From Apostichopus japonicus (taxonomy: Eukaryota > Echinodermata > Holothuroidea > Aspidochirotida > Stichopodidae), in contig NC_092572.1 of assembly GCF_037975245.1 (NCBI RefSeq), positions 14,762,269-14,826,268 of the forward strand: 64,000 bases of DNA, given 5' to 3'. Numbering within the stretch: position 1 is the stretch's first letter; the number at the start of each line of letters is the position of its first letter. A program made the position numbers and the translations under genes. The notes beneath the pieces were generated by a model. It worked only from the letters and a program-made list of their open reading frames with translations. It made no database searches and was not told the origin of the DNA. Below, one piece after another: positions 37,226 through 49,226 of the stretch.

Positions 37226-37785
37226 TGTAGTAAGTAATGTTTATATGTACATGCTATTGTGTCTGGGCTGGTAAAATATAATTCCTTATCCTAGGTTGAC
37301 AGGGTCAGCTCTGTGCATCGTTGTCTTTGTAGAGAGTTTCAGAGTATGTTTGGACTAGACCAAACCAACTGTGAATAGGAAATAACGGCTTTCAAACAGC
37401 ATGTGTGTGTATTTGATTAGATGTGTGTGCGTGAAGCTATGGGGTTGGAATGGGATTTATTGTGATTGGTGATTACCCAGTATGTGAACATAGAGCATTC
37501 GATATTATTTATAATTCCTTTTGAAACAGGATTACTGGAGCATGGAGTTGATGGACAAATTTAGGAATGAGAGGAACACATGCAAGCAGTAAAGAGGAGA
37601 AGAAACAGTTAAGTGACACCTGTTCCACTGAAAAATAACCAAGTAGATGACCCAGCTAGCAAACAAAGGCATAAAATGTAAGTACAGGTATAACTTTTGA
37701 GAATGAAGCTCATCTTGAGGAAAATAGACATGATTAAATAATTAACATACTTGACTAAAATTGCATTATGCAGTCCTATTCACAA
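37226..37785. other. Non-coding
   Basis: Nothing supported. No long open frame, repeat or terminal repeat of the neighbouring transposase relic was recognised. Confidence 0.4.
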
Positions 37786-37829
37786 ATTTGATTTGATTTG
37801 TTTATCACGTGAATATATTCAGTGTGATA

Positions 37830-37879
37830 GGAAGTCCTCTAAAAAACCTTCAGATGGCTTAACAAAGTAGAGGACTCCC
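37830..37879 (-). other. LINE 3'-UTR hairpin, copy 3
   Basis: On the minus strand GGGAGTCCTCTA pairs with TAGAGGACTTCC, and inner AAGCC pairs with GGTTT. Compared with copies 1 and 2, one T-A pair has become C-G on both sides of the stem. Confidence 0.7.
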
Positions 37880-37934
37880 TGTAAAGAAAAGGAAAAAGAA
37901 AACAAAATATATAAGAAAAAATGAACATGTTCAA

Positions 37935-40893
37935 TTAATAAGATGCAATCATTTTTTGAATAAAGTTTCTTCTGAATGATTTTGCAGAAGGTTTATTTGT
38001 AATATTGTCTGATAGAGAATTCCATGTTTTGATTGTACGTGCCCTTAGTGATAACATCCCCATTGTAGAATTATACCTGTTATAATGTGCATTGCCTGAA
38101 GATCTGGTATTGTAATGATGAATATCACTGTTACATATTAAGTAGTCATTAAAAGCATTTGGTAACAGTCCATTCCATGCCTTATAAGCAAATGTAGCAA
38201 GGTTAACCCTAATAATGTCATCAGCTTTTAACAACTATAACGCTTAAAAAGAGGATTTGTGTGGTCTCGTGGTTTGGCATGTGTGAGTTGGCGGACTGCT
38301 CTCTTCTGTGTAATACAAATGGGATTCAGATTGGTATATCTAGTACCAGACCATATGTTACAACAATACGTAATATGTGGCTGGACTAATGTCTGATCGA
38401 GAATCTTTAATATGTGTTGTGGCAGATAATGCTTAGGCTTAGCTAAAACACCGGTGTTTTTTGCAACTTTTTTACAGACAGTTGTAATGTGGTCACACCA
38501 TTTAAGTTCATGATCTATATATACGCCTAAAAATCTAGTACTATTGACTTGTTGTAGTCATTTACTACCCATAGTAATATCAGCATTCCATGTAAAATTT
38601 TTAGAAGTATTAAAAACTATATAGTTTGTTTTATCAATATTCAATGATAATTTGTTGCCAGCGAACCAGTCGCTGAACTTGTCTAATTCAGTCGATACTT
38701 CAATATGAAATAAAGTTCTCGATTGTGATACGAAGAAAATATTTGTGTCGTCAGCAAACAAAACAACTTTAACTTTATCAGAAACATTGGTAATGTCATT
38801 AACATATAGGATAAAAAGCAATGGACCAAGTATAGAGCCTTGTGGCATACCACATTGAATTCTCTCCGGTTGGGAATGAGCATTTTTGTAGGATGTATAT
38901 TGGTAGCGGTTTGCTAAGTAACTGTCGATCCAATTAAGAGGGGTTCCTCTTATGCCGTAACGATGTAATTTATTAAGCAGAATTGTGTGGTCTATTGTGT
39001 CAAAGGCCTTTGAGAGGTCCAGAAAAACCCCGACACAGGTACTATTCTTGTCAAGATTACTATACAAATTGTCAATGGCATCAGCTAATGCTAGCTCAGT
39101 GGAGTGTTCAGGACGGAATCCATACTGTTCCTGGCATAAAATGTTATATTTTGAAATAAAGTTAAAAATACGATTATACATAAGCCTTTCAACTATTTTG
39201 GAAAAACATGATAAGAGTGATATAGGTGGATAATTTTCAAAGTTTTCTGAATCCCCTTTCTTAAAGACAGGGATGACCTTGGCAATTTTTAGCATATCAG
39301 GAAAAATACTGGTATTGAACGACAAATTACAAATGTGGGTTAATGGTTTGGTAATAAATAGGATAACCTGTCTTACAATACCAGGCTTAAAATCATCGTA
39401 TCCAGCTGCTTTATCGGGTTTCATGCAAGAGGCTGCTGTTTTTAACAACTCCTCCTCACTGACAGGATGAGAAAACATGGAATGAGTGTTAACATCAATG
39501 TTCACAGATTCCTGTGATTTACGTTTGTGGTTGATTTTACTTGCCAGTGATGGCCCCAGATTGACGAAAAAGTCATTAAATTTATTAGCAATGTTAATCG
39601 GTTAGTCGGTGTTAATCTCTTTGTCACCATCCTTGAAAAAGAGGGATACGATGATTGTTTACGACCTTTATGGAGTAGTTGGTTCATGGTATCCCATGTG
39701 CCTTTTGGGTTACTCCTTGCATTATCAAATTTATTGAAATATAATTTTCTAGAAAATTTGATAACATGATTGAGCTTATTGCGATATTGAGAATAAATAG
39801 TTTTATTTACACCAGACGGGTTCTTAATATGTCTTTTAAATAGCTTATCTTTTCTTTTGATAGAAACTAGAATACCTGCAGTAATCCACAGGTGTCTCTT
39901 TCGACGTCTCTTAGATTTGGTGACGCATTGCTCAGGAAAGCATTGATTATATATGGCATTGAAATTGTTATAAAACATAGAATAGGCAATGTTTGCATCA
40001 GTTTGGGATGAAACATTTTCCCACGAAGCATCTCGGATTGTGGAGAAGAAATTCTGTACATTTGTTTTGCAGTAGTTCCTCACATACATAGGGCCCCTTT
40101 GCCTACTTTTGTGTATGGCAGTTTGGAGAAATAATGGATAATGGTCACTGAGATCGGTTACAAAGATACCAGTTATTAGTTTGCAGTCATCATTGGTATA
40201 ACATTATCTAAAAGAGTTGCAGAAGTGCAACCCACACGGGTAGGTTTGGTAATAGTAGGAAAAAATCCACTGGCATATAGTAAGTTTAAAAAGTCAGCAG
40301 ATTTAATATTGTCAGCAAGATCAATATTATAATCACCCATAATGTACTTATGTCGTTCATTTGGGAGTTGGGTTAAAATTTTGTTTACGTGTGTCAGAAA
40401 AATATGCAGTGAACTTTTTGGAGGCCTATAAATTACGCCTATGGTATAATTTTTCATTGCTGATGTTATGTCAACCTCTATGAACATTGACAGAATCATT
40501 GAAAATGCTTATATCGTTTCTGAGTTTGACATTTAAATCGTTGTTATCAAATAAACAAACACCGCCACCTCTCCTTTCGGGACGATGCCTTTCAACAAGC
40601 GTATAGTTATTGATATGGATTAGGGGGGATATATCTGCAGTAAGCCAGGTTTCGATAAATCCAATGACAGAGAAATCCTCCTTCAATAGAGACGTAAATG
40701 TAGTTATGTCGTCTAAGTTTTTGTTAAGGCTTCGACTATTATGGTGGAATAAAGACAATATGTGTTCGCTAGACATCTTGTTGTATGAGACAATATCGTA
40801 GTAATTGCATGCGATAGCTTCCTCCCCTGTTTCAAGGTATTTTGCAGCTTGCATCGCTATAAATAAATAAATGTATAACATGAACGCCATCAT
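37935..40893 (-). pseudogene. LINE ORF2: APE-type endonuclease and reverse transcriptase
   Basis: Translation starts at ATG 40893, overlapping the ORF1 stop as ATGA. The first part (40893-40471) has endonuclease blocks HHNSRSLNKNLDD, IGFIETWLTADIS and RRGGGVCLF. The next part (40499-40176), one frame away, has IGVIYRPPKSS and IMGDYNIDLAD. Part three (40089-39502) holds the linker HLWITAGILVSIKRK. The reverse transcriptase (39505-38558) has KAAGYDDFKPG, QYGFRPEHSTELAL, FLDLSKAFDTIDH, GMPQGSILGPLLF and LFADDTNIFF, all catalytic Asp residues intact. The C-terminal block (38234-37935) has YKAWNGLLPNAFN, NTRSSGNAHY and KTWNSLSDN. Frame changes lie near 40485, 40130, 39550 and 38550-38240. Endonuclease nicks the target; the reverse transcriptase copies LINE RNA from the nick. 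Confidence 0.85.
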
Positions 40894-42162
40894 CTTTGCA
40901 TAGGTTCTGCTGAAGAATCCTTTGTTCTGACATTTCTCGCTCTGCTGAGATTAGGAATAAATGTTTTCTTCTTTAGTCTGATAGTTTGAAAGCCGTCTTC
41001 GTCTAGGGATATTTGCCTTTTGTGGGGATGGATGTTTCCCCTTTTTGTGCTTGCCCCCTCCATCCGCTGAGATCCAGTCTCCGGTTGTGTTCTCCGTTGT
41101 TCTACTACTTTTTGTGTTGGCAATGTCTTCTTTTGTTCAGTTCGCTGTTGTTGGTGGGTTTTCTTTGACTCCTGGTTAGGATTACTCGGGTGTCTGGAGT
41201 TCGCGTTATTGTTCTTCTTTGCTGTTGAATCTGTGTTTTGTTTGGATTTCTGTGCCCTGACCTCGTTAGCTTCTTGAATAGCGTGATCGTCCTGTTCAAC
41301 TGACCCAGTGACTAATCCCTCAGACTGATATTGTGTTTCGTTTTCATGTGTATCTAGGGTCGAGCCAGCGTCTGTGTTGTCATGGCGATACTCTTCAAAC
41401 GTCTCAGGACAATTAAAGCTTTTATGTCCAAGTTCTTGGCATTTAAAGCATCTGACCTTGGGGCAATTAGCTTCCCGGTGCCCTTGGACATCGCAAACTT
41501 TACATTTGTAGTTAGGACAGTTTCTCCTGATGTGATCGCTTTCCAAACACAGATTGCATACTTTAGTTTGACCATTGTGCTTTAAGTTCATATTAATCCC
41601 GTTAATTCTAATTGCGTAAGGCAAGCTCTTGTGTTCTTCAGGTAGTTCTAACTGTACATATCGTATTCCGTTCTCGATATTTGGGAATCTGGGGAAGGTC
41701 TTTCATTTCCATTCGCCTCTTATTTTACACCCATACTCACAAAGTTTTCCTGTTAGATCTTGTCCTGTATGAATGAAGGTACTCCGAAAACACTAACAGT
41801 TAGGAACGTTCTGTTGACACCAGTAGAAACTGATTCCCATTCACAAGGAGTCCACTGTCCAAAATAAGATCAGCTTGTTCCTTTGCTTTTAATGTGATAA
41901 TCCGGCATCCCAAAGATTTCACACAACTTGCAATTCCATCTCTACCAACATCATTCATGATAGCATACAAAATCTCAGTATCTTTATATGAACTGTCGGC
42001 AACTCTGATGCTACACTCCTTTAATTTCTCCGCTGTAGCAGAATCCGTACTAACAATCTTGTAGGCTAACGAACGTCGCAAGACGTCATTGCCGAGATCT
42101 CCAGCGGAAAAAGTATTCCAAAATTGGAGTAAAATAAAATTTTCTGCTAAACATTGTCTCAA
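40890..42162 (-). pseudogene. LINE ORF1: RRM-like region and three CCHC zinc knuckles
   Basis: The N-terminal part (42162-41800) resembles the nucleic-acid-binding region of Jockey/CR1 ORF1 proteins: repeated alpha/beta pattern, FILLQFW near the start and CRIITLKAKEQADLIL near the end. After two shifts and one TGA (between about 41810 and 41700) the frame continues through RFPNIENGIRYVQLELP into 41624-40890. That part carries three perfect C-x2-C-x4-H-x4-C knuckles, CNLCLESDHIRRNC, CKVCDVQGHREANC and CFKCQELGHKSFNC. A long, polar, low-complexity Lys/Gln/Asn/Thr tail follows. ORF1 proteins of this kind bind LINE RNA and form the particle with ORF2. The stop TGA overlaps the ORF2 start. Confidence 0.8.
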
Positions 42163-42389
42163 TTAGTGTCTCAAATAATACAATTTGCAATGATGTAGTG
42201 AAAACCACACTCTATTTAACCTCGGAGATCATTAGAAAGTAGAAAATAGAAGAGCTCCTCAAGGAACAGTGTTAACAGGTTGATAGTTGGTTATCCAATA
42301 ACGGTTGGTTATCCAATATTTTGACTTCATGAAGTCAGACCAACTTAAAATTGATCTCAAGGATTGGGCTTTTTGATAGGTCTATTTAT

Positions 42390-42668
42390 ATGTAGAGATA
42401 TGCACTAGTTAATTGCAATTTCAGCCCTCCAAACTAGTGTAGGGATATGCACTAGTTAATTGCAATTTCAGCCCTCCAAACTAGTGTAGGGATATGCACT
42501 AGTTAATTGCAATTTCAGCCCTCCAAACTAGTGTAGGGATATGCAATAGTTTATTTGCAATTTCAGCCCTCCAAACTAGTGTAGGGATATGCATTAATTT
42601 ATTTGCAATGTGACCCTTCAAACTGGTGTAGGGATATGCACTAGTTTATTTGCAATTTCAGCCTTCAA
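42390..42668. repeat. 47-48-bp minisatellite, about six copies
   Basis: GATATGCACTAGTT recurs at 42397, 42444, 42491, 42538, 42586 and 42633. The first four steps are 47 bp with near identity (AATTTCAGCCCTCCAAACTA); later copies are more diverged and one step is 48 bp. No coding potential. Confidence 0.95.
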
Positions 42669-42893
42669 AACTCCAGGAAGTTGCGGGTAAGGAACCTGAA
42701 AAAGTTTGTGGTCAGGACCATTGACAACGTGGTTTATACACGAAATCTAAGATTTATGTATATATCCAAAAATATCAGTTATTTTTAATTAACTTTCGCT
42801 GCGTCAGTTTATCATCAAAAGCTCTATGAGGTAATCACATGTTTCATTTGTAACTTTTCTAAGATTTTGACTGATATTATGCTTTTTTTGTAG

Positions 42894-42974
42894 TTTGAGG
42901 TGAAGTTAGGTGTTGCAGAAAATGTACGTTTGCAGTGTATGCTGAGGGCAGCTATGGAGACCAGGTACAATCAG
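42894..42974 (+). CDS. Orphan exon-like segment, 27 codons
   Basis: A strong pyrimidine tract and TAG acceptor (42878-42893) are followed by 27 open codons (FEVKLGVAENVRLQ near the start) and a consensus donor, CAG|GTAAGT, at 42975. The length is a multiple of three. Nothing in the peptide is recognised, and it does not fit the adducin head exons that follow. It could be an exon of an unknown gene, of adducin's variable region, or a chance structure. Confidence 0.35.
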
Positions 42975-44266
42975 GTAAGTTCGTTCCTTACTTTTTAAAC
43001 ATCTTAGGTCCAAGCATGTGTTATATTATGTGATATGCCTGCTACTACTGTACTAGATGGAATAATTATTTCAGTATGTGAACGAAGACGTTACAAGTAT
43101 TCATATTTGCTTACATTTCATTTTTATATTGTAGGTGATTTCTGTTGGTAGACAGCATAAGGCTAGATAGGTTGTACATATTCTGCGGTATTTGCCAGTA
43201 GCACCCTCAGTTTTATTACAAGTTTTTGTAGTATAAGATGGCCGTGTCCATGTGTTCGATAAAGGTAACTGTTGTGTACATATTGTTGTTGGCGTTGGTA
43301 CATAATAGTATTCCATGGCATTGGGATTAGTTGGTCATATGTACACTTAGAGTTGTAATAAATAAGCTGTATTGATTCCCTTCAGCGATCATCTATTGAC
43401 AAAGCAAATATTTTTTTAGATGGTTATGGATTTTGGACAAATTTAAGATTTTATATCTTATTTTTTTTTATCATATGTCGGTTATAGCCATGATTTTTAG
43501 AATAGAAGGTTAATTTTTGACATGAGATGCATTGTGGGTTGCATGGCATAAGCATTTAAAAGAGCCTTCTACTCCTTAATATTAAAGAAGCCATTCAGTC
43601 ATATTTTCTGAGCATTAAAGGAGTGTTCCAACATTTAAAAGCTAGTTTATGATTTTATCAAGCATTGTTTATTACACATTTGTTTTCCTTTTCCTCCTAT
43701 TTTTTGATGTAGAGCTTGCTAGTGGGGAACAAAGTACCAGCGCTTAAAGAGAAAAACTGAGTTCTGCCTTCCCTTGCCATACTATATCTCCCCCCACCCA
43801 CCCCCCCCCTTGGATGTTGCAACCAGACTTCTCTAACCACCCAATCCTTTACATATAAACAATGTCCAATCAATTGCCGGGTAGTGTTTATAGAGTTATA
43901 GAACAACAGTGTTTGTTTCAATTATCAAGGAGACTTCTCTGCATATGCTGGTCTCCTCTACTGCTTTCAAATGCTAGCTAATGGCTAACTTGATCAATTG
44001 TCTTGCATTCTTTTCTTGATATAGTTTTGGCTTCTTTTTGTGTAATCTAAATAATTAAGTCACTCACTGTTTTATTTAAAGGCAACAATGAACTAAGGCA
44101 TTTTTTTTGGGATCAACAGATATCTTCTGGAGATGAGTGGAATAACCCCAATGTTGGATGCTTCTCAGCCAAAAGATGTTTTTCTCATCAACTTCAAAGC
44201 AGTTGCTACATATTGATAGATAGTGTTCAAAGTTAAAAGTCTGCCAAAGCAATAGTAATAATAATA
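42975..44266. other. Non-coding
   Basis: No gene supported. The short open frames (for example 43101-43316 and 43697-43921 on the minus strand) have no motif or splice partner. A C-rich stretch lies at 43788-43811. Confidence 0.4.
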
Positions 44267-44322
44267 AATCCAGACCAGGTACTAAATGCATTTAACATGT
44301 GCACACTTCGGCAGCCGCTGCT
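44267..44322 (+). pseudogene. Adducin head exon, 3' end only (decayed)
   Basis: Just before the donor GCT|GTGAGT the frame reads RPGTKCI, a TAA, then HVHTSAAAA. This matches the adducin head region RPDvkCvvHiHTpagAA at exactly the residue where the next exon begins (AVSxMKCGLLP). Upstream the similarity fades and stops appear. Adducin's head resembles class II aldolases but is non-catalytic. The stop inside so conserved a motif argues for a decayed copy. Confidence 0.55.
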
Positions 44323-44687
44323 GTGAGTATCCACCTTTATAATTACTTTCATGATTCTTAGAGCAGGTTCCTTTTTTCTTTACTTGGATTTTGATCACTT
44401 TTTTTTAAGATCTTTAGCTTGACTTGTCACATTTCGATTTGTTTTGATTAATACCTGGTTGACTTTATAAATTTGCTGACCACATAAAAGAAAAGAAAAA
44501 GAAGAAAAAAAACTAACTTAAAAGCAATGATGTCATAGATTATGGAGGATTTTAAATGTTCTTTGAATATTCAATATGTTTGCCTAGCATTACCCTTCCT
44601 GCAAGTTGTTGACCAAAGCAAATCGTTAAAAGCAAAGATGTCATAGAATATGGAGAATTTTGAATTTTTTGCTTTGAATCTTGACAG

Positions 44688-44936
44688 GTCTCAACTATGA
44701 AGTGTGGCCTATTGCCGATCAGTCAAGATGCCTTGATTTGTGGTGAGATCTCTATACTATGACTACACGGAGATCGTGGTCGAGGAGGAACAGGAGGATC
44801 AAATCATCGATCAGGGCCCCTGGACCCAAAAACAAGATCCTATTCTTGCGCAACCATGTATTGTCTGCTGTGGTGGGTCCATAGAGGAGGCGTACTTCCT
44901 AGCCCTCAACTGTGTGTAGCAGCATGTGAGATACAG
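44688..44936 (+). pseudogene. Adducin head exon with four frame breaks
   Basis: After TTGACAG the exon reads VSTMKCGLLPISQDALICGE, closely matching adducin. Then come, in shifted frames, YYDYTEIVVEEEQEDQIIDQ, GPKNKILFLRNH, GGSIEEAYFLALN and finally ACEIQ before the donor GTAAAG. The blocks are in the right order and spacing for the head exon known in vertebrate and fly adducins, and the end falls on the family's exon boundary. One-base changes near 44754, 44820, 44862 and 44912 break the frame. With this many breaks in about 250 bp it cannot code as assembled. A pseudo-exon and local assembly error are both possible; the next exons are clean. Confidence 0.75.
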
Positions 44937-45120
44937 GTAAAGAATTAACTGGACTTGGTCCAACATGGTCGGATTGCTTGTACAACTTAGCAGTGTGAGG
45001 CCAAATGTTTTCTGGTTATGTTACAGTTTGTTCATTCTCCTCCATTTCAGAATATTTTGGAGACCTGTGAAAGTTACAGAGTTTTCCTTTTTTAAGCTGT
45101 TTTTTAAAGAGCCGGGAATG

Positions 45121-45147
45121 GGGTAAGGGGGGGGAGGGGGCTAGGGT
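45121..45147 (+). other. G-rich tract, possible quadruplex
   Basis: Four runs of three or more G (GGGG TAA GGGGGGGG A GGGGG CTA GGG) lie within 27 bases in the adducin intron. This pattern permits a G-quadruplex on the plus strand. Confidence 0.4.
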
Positions 45148-46127
45148 TGAAAATGGACAAGATTAGTCAACTCGAAACACAAAGTAAATGGTATGGATTG
45201 AGTTAATCTTTGTTATGACCCTCTCCTCTGAGAAAAGTTATCTGAAATTTTCAAACTGTTTCCAAACAATATAATCAATTTGGAATTTTTATTGTCTTGG
45301 GAATGATTGTATCTCCTAGCCTACACGGAACTTGATTTTGCCATTAGCATAGTCTACTTCTGTATCAATATGTAGTCATTACACTCTCCTCAACTCTCTC
45401 CACCCCCGAAGATTCCGCTTCTGTACAAACTTTTGTTTGCTATTTCCTGAGTCAAACTAGGCTCTGAGTAAAAGCAGAAAGCCACCCGCAATAGCAAAGC
45501 CTGCTCCATGAAATGAAAAGAAAATAACAGCGGTTGAAAAAGTATGTTTGACTGGAATAATTGCTAGTCTTGATGCGACTTGCCGACTCCAAATCGGATT
45601 TATGGATTTGGATTAAGGCATAGTAGGGGATGTTTGCTTTCTAACATGTATGTGCACTAATAATGTTGACATTCAGCGATAAAGTTCCCATAATATTCTT
45701 TTTGATGTCTGACCCCAAGGGCAAGGTTACCCACCTGGGAGATGTGTTTCAGTATTGACCTTGGAAACCAGGGTCTTTTGGCTAATGTAAATCCTTAGAA
45801 AAGCTACCAGTTGAAACTGTGGGAAAAATTTCCCTTAGAGATCATTCATGAATGTCATAATTGAGTTTTCTATTTGTATGTCTTGAAGGTTCAGCAACAC
45901 ACTTTACTAGTGGGTTAGGATTTCAAGTGGTGGGGGAAGTGGGGGGTGTTGATGGGCAGGAATGGGAGTACTTGGTCCTCTCTTCTCCCTGCAGCATCAA
46001 GAGTTGGTTGTCTGGGTTTTGTCAACCTACAATTTTATCAATTGGTGTGTGTGTGTGTGGTTTTTTTGTCGAGTCTGGGTAACAAACAATGGTTGTTACA
46101 AAGCGGATTATCTGCTTTCTAATAAAG

Positions 46128-46590
46128 TTACCCTTACCTAACACGAATATAGTCGATAAGTATTCAAAAAGTATTCAAAGATTTCCTTAGTATTCAGAAA
46201 ATTTACCATATAACACACAGTACAAAATAAGTATTCCAATACTAATACGAATAACTATAAGCCTTCGTCAGAGCCAAAATATGTAAATGAGTGAAGTATT
46301 CGAATACCTGTTAGGTATTCAAATAGGTATTCCAATAGGTATTCGAATAGGTATTCGAATAGGTATTCGAGTAGATTTTGAATAGCTATTTGAATACTTA
46401 GCTCATTTACATAGAAGTATTTGCTAATTTAAATAATTCGGCTCTGATGAATACTTATAGTTACTCGAATACTTATTCGCTAGTATTCAAATAGTTGTAT
46501 GCTAATTAGTTATTTTATGAAGGCTTAACAGGTTTCTGAATACTTACTCGAATACTTATTGAATACTTGTATGCTAATCAGTTCCAAGTA
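46128..46590. mobile_element. Fold-back (MITE-like) element with palindromic 12-bp core
   Basis: The arms are inverted: AACTATAAGCC, then TCAGAGCC, then ATGTAAATGAG, then AAGTATTCGAATA (46253-46306) answer TATTTGAATACTTAG, CTCATTTACAT, GGCTCTGATGAA and TACTTATAGTT (46385-46462). Between them are five near-copies of AGGTATTCGAAT (46313-46373), a unit that is nearly its own complement. Outer parts repeat GAATACTTA-type words. No open frame and no clear target duplication were found. It lies in the large intron between the adducin exons at 44688 and 49062. Confidence 0.7.
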
Positions 46591-47561
46591 AGGAGAGTTA
46601 GGAATTTGGCCAGCTTGTTGTCCTAGTTATTGATTAAAACTCTCCAAACAAGTAATGAGAATAACCAGAATTCTGAAGTCTCCTTTTTTATTCAACAACT
46701 ATAAAATTACAAAACAAAACAAAACAAAAATAAAATACAGCTTCTTCAATTTCATGTATCTTGGAGCATTCGTGCACTTGTATGCAAACCGTTTGTTCAT
46801 CTCTTGTGGCTGTGGCTCTGTCCACTGGTTTCTGCCACACATACTGTGAATGTACTCTGAACATAAAACAAATAGAAATAATTAATAATGATAGGGCACA
46901 AATATACATTGGCACAATAACCACCCACCAGAAACGGAAAATATAATATATAATATTCAGTGCATAAGACAGGGACGTCGCAACACGGGGGAGAGATGGG
47001 TGGCTTTAGACCCCACTTTTTTTGCATGCAAGCATGTTTACACATGTCTTACAACATGTCACAAAGTTAATATATAACCTTACTAGCCCTCCCCCCCCCT
47101 GTAATAATTATTAAAATGATGAAAAATTTGGCTCCTTGCATATAACCACATATGAAAAACAGAAATGTAATCACATTAAACCCTGCATGCCCAACACTTA
47201 AATGTTTTGCATTTTTATAACGCTATTTCAATGGTAAGTAATATCTCTGTAGTACGGTAAGAGAAACGTCAGACTTGACCGTGAAGTTTGACTAGGTAAA
47301 ACTAGGAAAATCCAAGTACTGAATGTCCAAATAATTACCAAACATAGGCATTGCCCCATGCACCCATAAGAATAAGCTTAACTGTAGTAACCCTATAAGT
47401 TTAGGCCTAAACAAGAAATATACTACACATGTAGCCTTGTATTATTTTAATTTGATTATTAATTTTATTAACTGCAAATATGCTGTTTATCGTGGCACAA
47501 GACAGGAGAAAATTAGAAGTTGAACTTGGTTATTGTGCCACTGTCAGAAAGTTTCAAATGA

Positions 47562-47819
47562 TTACACATAGAAATGAAACAGAAAAAAGGTCAACATACC
47601 ACTTATTTTGATGATTTTTCTAGAATACGGCCCCTTTCCTCTCCACTTTATCAAGCAGACTGCATTTTCAGTTGCATTTTCTTTGTCCATCACCGACTCT
47701 GTACTAACTTGTTGATCTTTCATCCAATAAATAACACATTTTGGAGGCTTGGTCTTCTTCGATGGGTCAACAATATTTTCCATATTCTTGGATAACTGCA
47801 GCAAGTTCTGAACATTCAT
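47562..47819 (-). CDS. Possible first exon of an unknown gene
   Basis: An ATG at 47819 opens 85 codons with a hydrophilic, non-repetitive composition. KCVIYWMKDQQVSTESV, then AVCLIKWRGKGPYSRKIIK, resembles the short SH3/Tudor-like N-terminal segment that I recall from some invertebrate BEN-domain and transposon-related proteins (charged strand, then W-x-GK-x-Y-x-A-x-IL). The likely donor is near AATAA|GTGGTA. A possible partner on the same strand, after TTTTATGTTCAG near 46865, reads QYVWQKPVDRATATRDEQ. The exon lies antisense inside the adducin intron. The function is unknown. Confidence 0.35.
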   Translation of the reverse strand: MNVQNLLQLSKNMENIVDPSKKTKPPKCVIYWMKDQQVSTESVMDKENATENAVCLIKWRGKGPYSRKIIKISGMLTFFLFHFYV

Positions 47820-49061
47820 TATTGGATATTTAGGCCTAGGCCTATCGCTGTGGGATAAAATTTATTTTCTTCCAAGTTTCAGCCTAATGTTAATAAAGTT
47901 CAGTCGGGCTGCAAGGACGGGAATAAATTTAGTCCGACTCAAAAACTGAAACATTTATTTCTGCTAACTCAAATTCAATCTGCTAATAAAAGTTGAATAA
48001 CATTCAAGAGGAATAAATATCTATTCAAAAGGGAGTATTAAGCACAGAATACTAAAACAGTAAGTCTATGAATATGATCGATGAGATTTTGGAAGGCTTC
48101 AGTTTTCAATCCTCTGCGGTATATTCAAATACTGCCGCGCCTGTGCACTTCACCTTGGCCAGAAAGTGTATTATAAATACTAATGTGATGATACTAACAT
48201 CATGAAAGGAAAGCAGGGATGTTCCTGAGGGTCTTTGTAAGTTTGATGAGCTCAGCTTGCGCCCGCAGGCGTCCACAGGATTCTGTATCAAATCGTTTGG
48301 AGAAGAGGCTTATAAACACAAACTTCCGTTTTCCTGATAGTGTTACAATGCTTCTATTGTACCTCATACTGTACATATTGTACATGATGCTTTTGCCTAT
48401 TTGCTATCAAGGTGCCTTGCAGAATCCAGGCATTGGTGATATCCACCATAGAGAAGTTGACATCTTTTTGTTCATTAAAGAGCAAATTATCAAATAGCCA
48501 AGTTTGGTCCAGTTTTGTTGACACACAAATTTTTTTTGTTGGATAGGAACAAATGAAATATTATTGCCCAGACAGACAGTTGCTCAAATATTTGCCTGTT
48601 GAAGGAGAAGTGCATTTCTGTGTTTGTTCTGTAATGGCAGTATTTAGCTCTTTTGTCCCTTGACAGAGAGATGGAAGACAAAATACTTCAATTGAGAAGG
48701 ATTCAAAGGTTTCATCAAAAGGAAGAAAGTTCAAACCGGATTTAAGCTAAAAACGACTCTTTAGTGGGTCTTGTATTTTTGAAGCATGAACGCCAAACGG
48801 ATGGTTTCTTCGGCAAATCATGTATGATGTTGTCGTCCTCTTATATGAAATTGTTGAGATTCATTCCTCGGATGGCATATACAAGATGACAAATATAAGA
48901 ATCTCCTTAGTAGTGTTAGGACCAGCAGAGCAAAGTCAGCGACGAGAAACGACAAAGGAGGAATAAGAGAGATTAAAAGAGTCGCTCGTAAGACTTGTGT
49001 TCGATAATGTAACAACAAACTGCATTCAAACGCTTTACCGTATGCTAATTATTCGTGACAG

Positions 49062-49226
49062 ATACATGCCGTAGGCCTGGATAATGTCATCCACCTACCG
49101 GATGAAGTCAGAGACAAGGTCGGCGAAGGGACTGCCAAGGACGCAGGTGGGGTCAGTGAGACAGGACACAAACTGAAGGTCGGTGAACTGGAGTTCGAAG
49201 CCATGATGAGACATTTGGACAATATG
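49062..49226 (+). CDS. Adducin neck exon
   Basis: Fifty-five open codons lie between a CAG acceptor (49059-49061) and the donor ATG|GTAAGA. The exon starts with VGLDNVIHLPDEV, corresponding to the GG-x-DNLvLL part after ACEIQ. It ends with KLKVGELEFEAMMRHLDNM, matching the family's GE-x-EFEALMRmLDN block. The phase is 0 at both ends, as in the vertebrate genes. The neck region supports oligomerisation of adducin, which caps actin filaments and joins them to spectrin under the cell membrane. The sequence is undamaged. Confidence 0.85.

Larger units (their letters stand above)
37786..42200 (-). mobile_element. CR1/L2-like LINE, nearly full-length but damaged
   Basis: On the minus strand the element runs from about 42200 (5' side, end not defined) to an AAATC-repeat tail near 37786. 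It carries ORF1 (gag-like, 42162-40890), then ORF2 with endonuclease and reverse transcriptase, then the conserved 3' hairpin (37830-37879). At about 4.4 kb it fits the length of two-ORF Jockey/CR1-superfamily elements. The protein is clearly the same family as the plus-strand copy at 19603-21977. Frameshifts and at least one in-frame stop make it non-autonomous. Confidence 0.85.
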
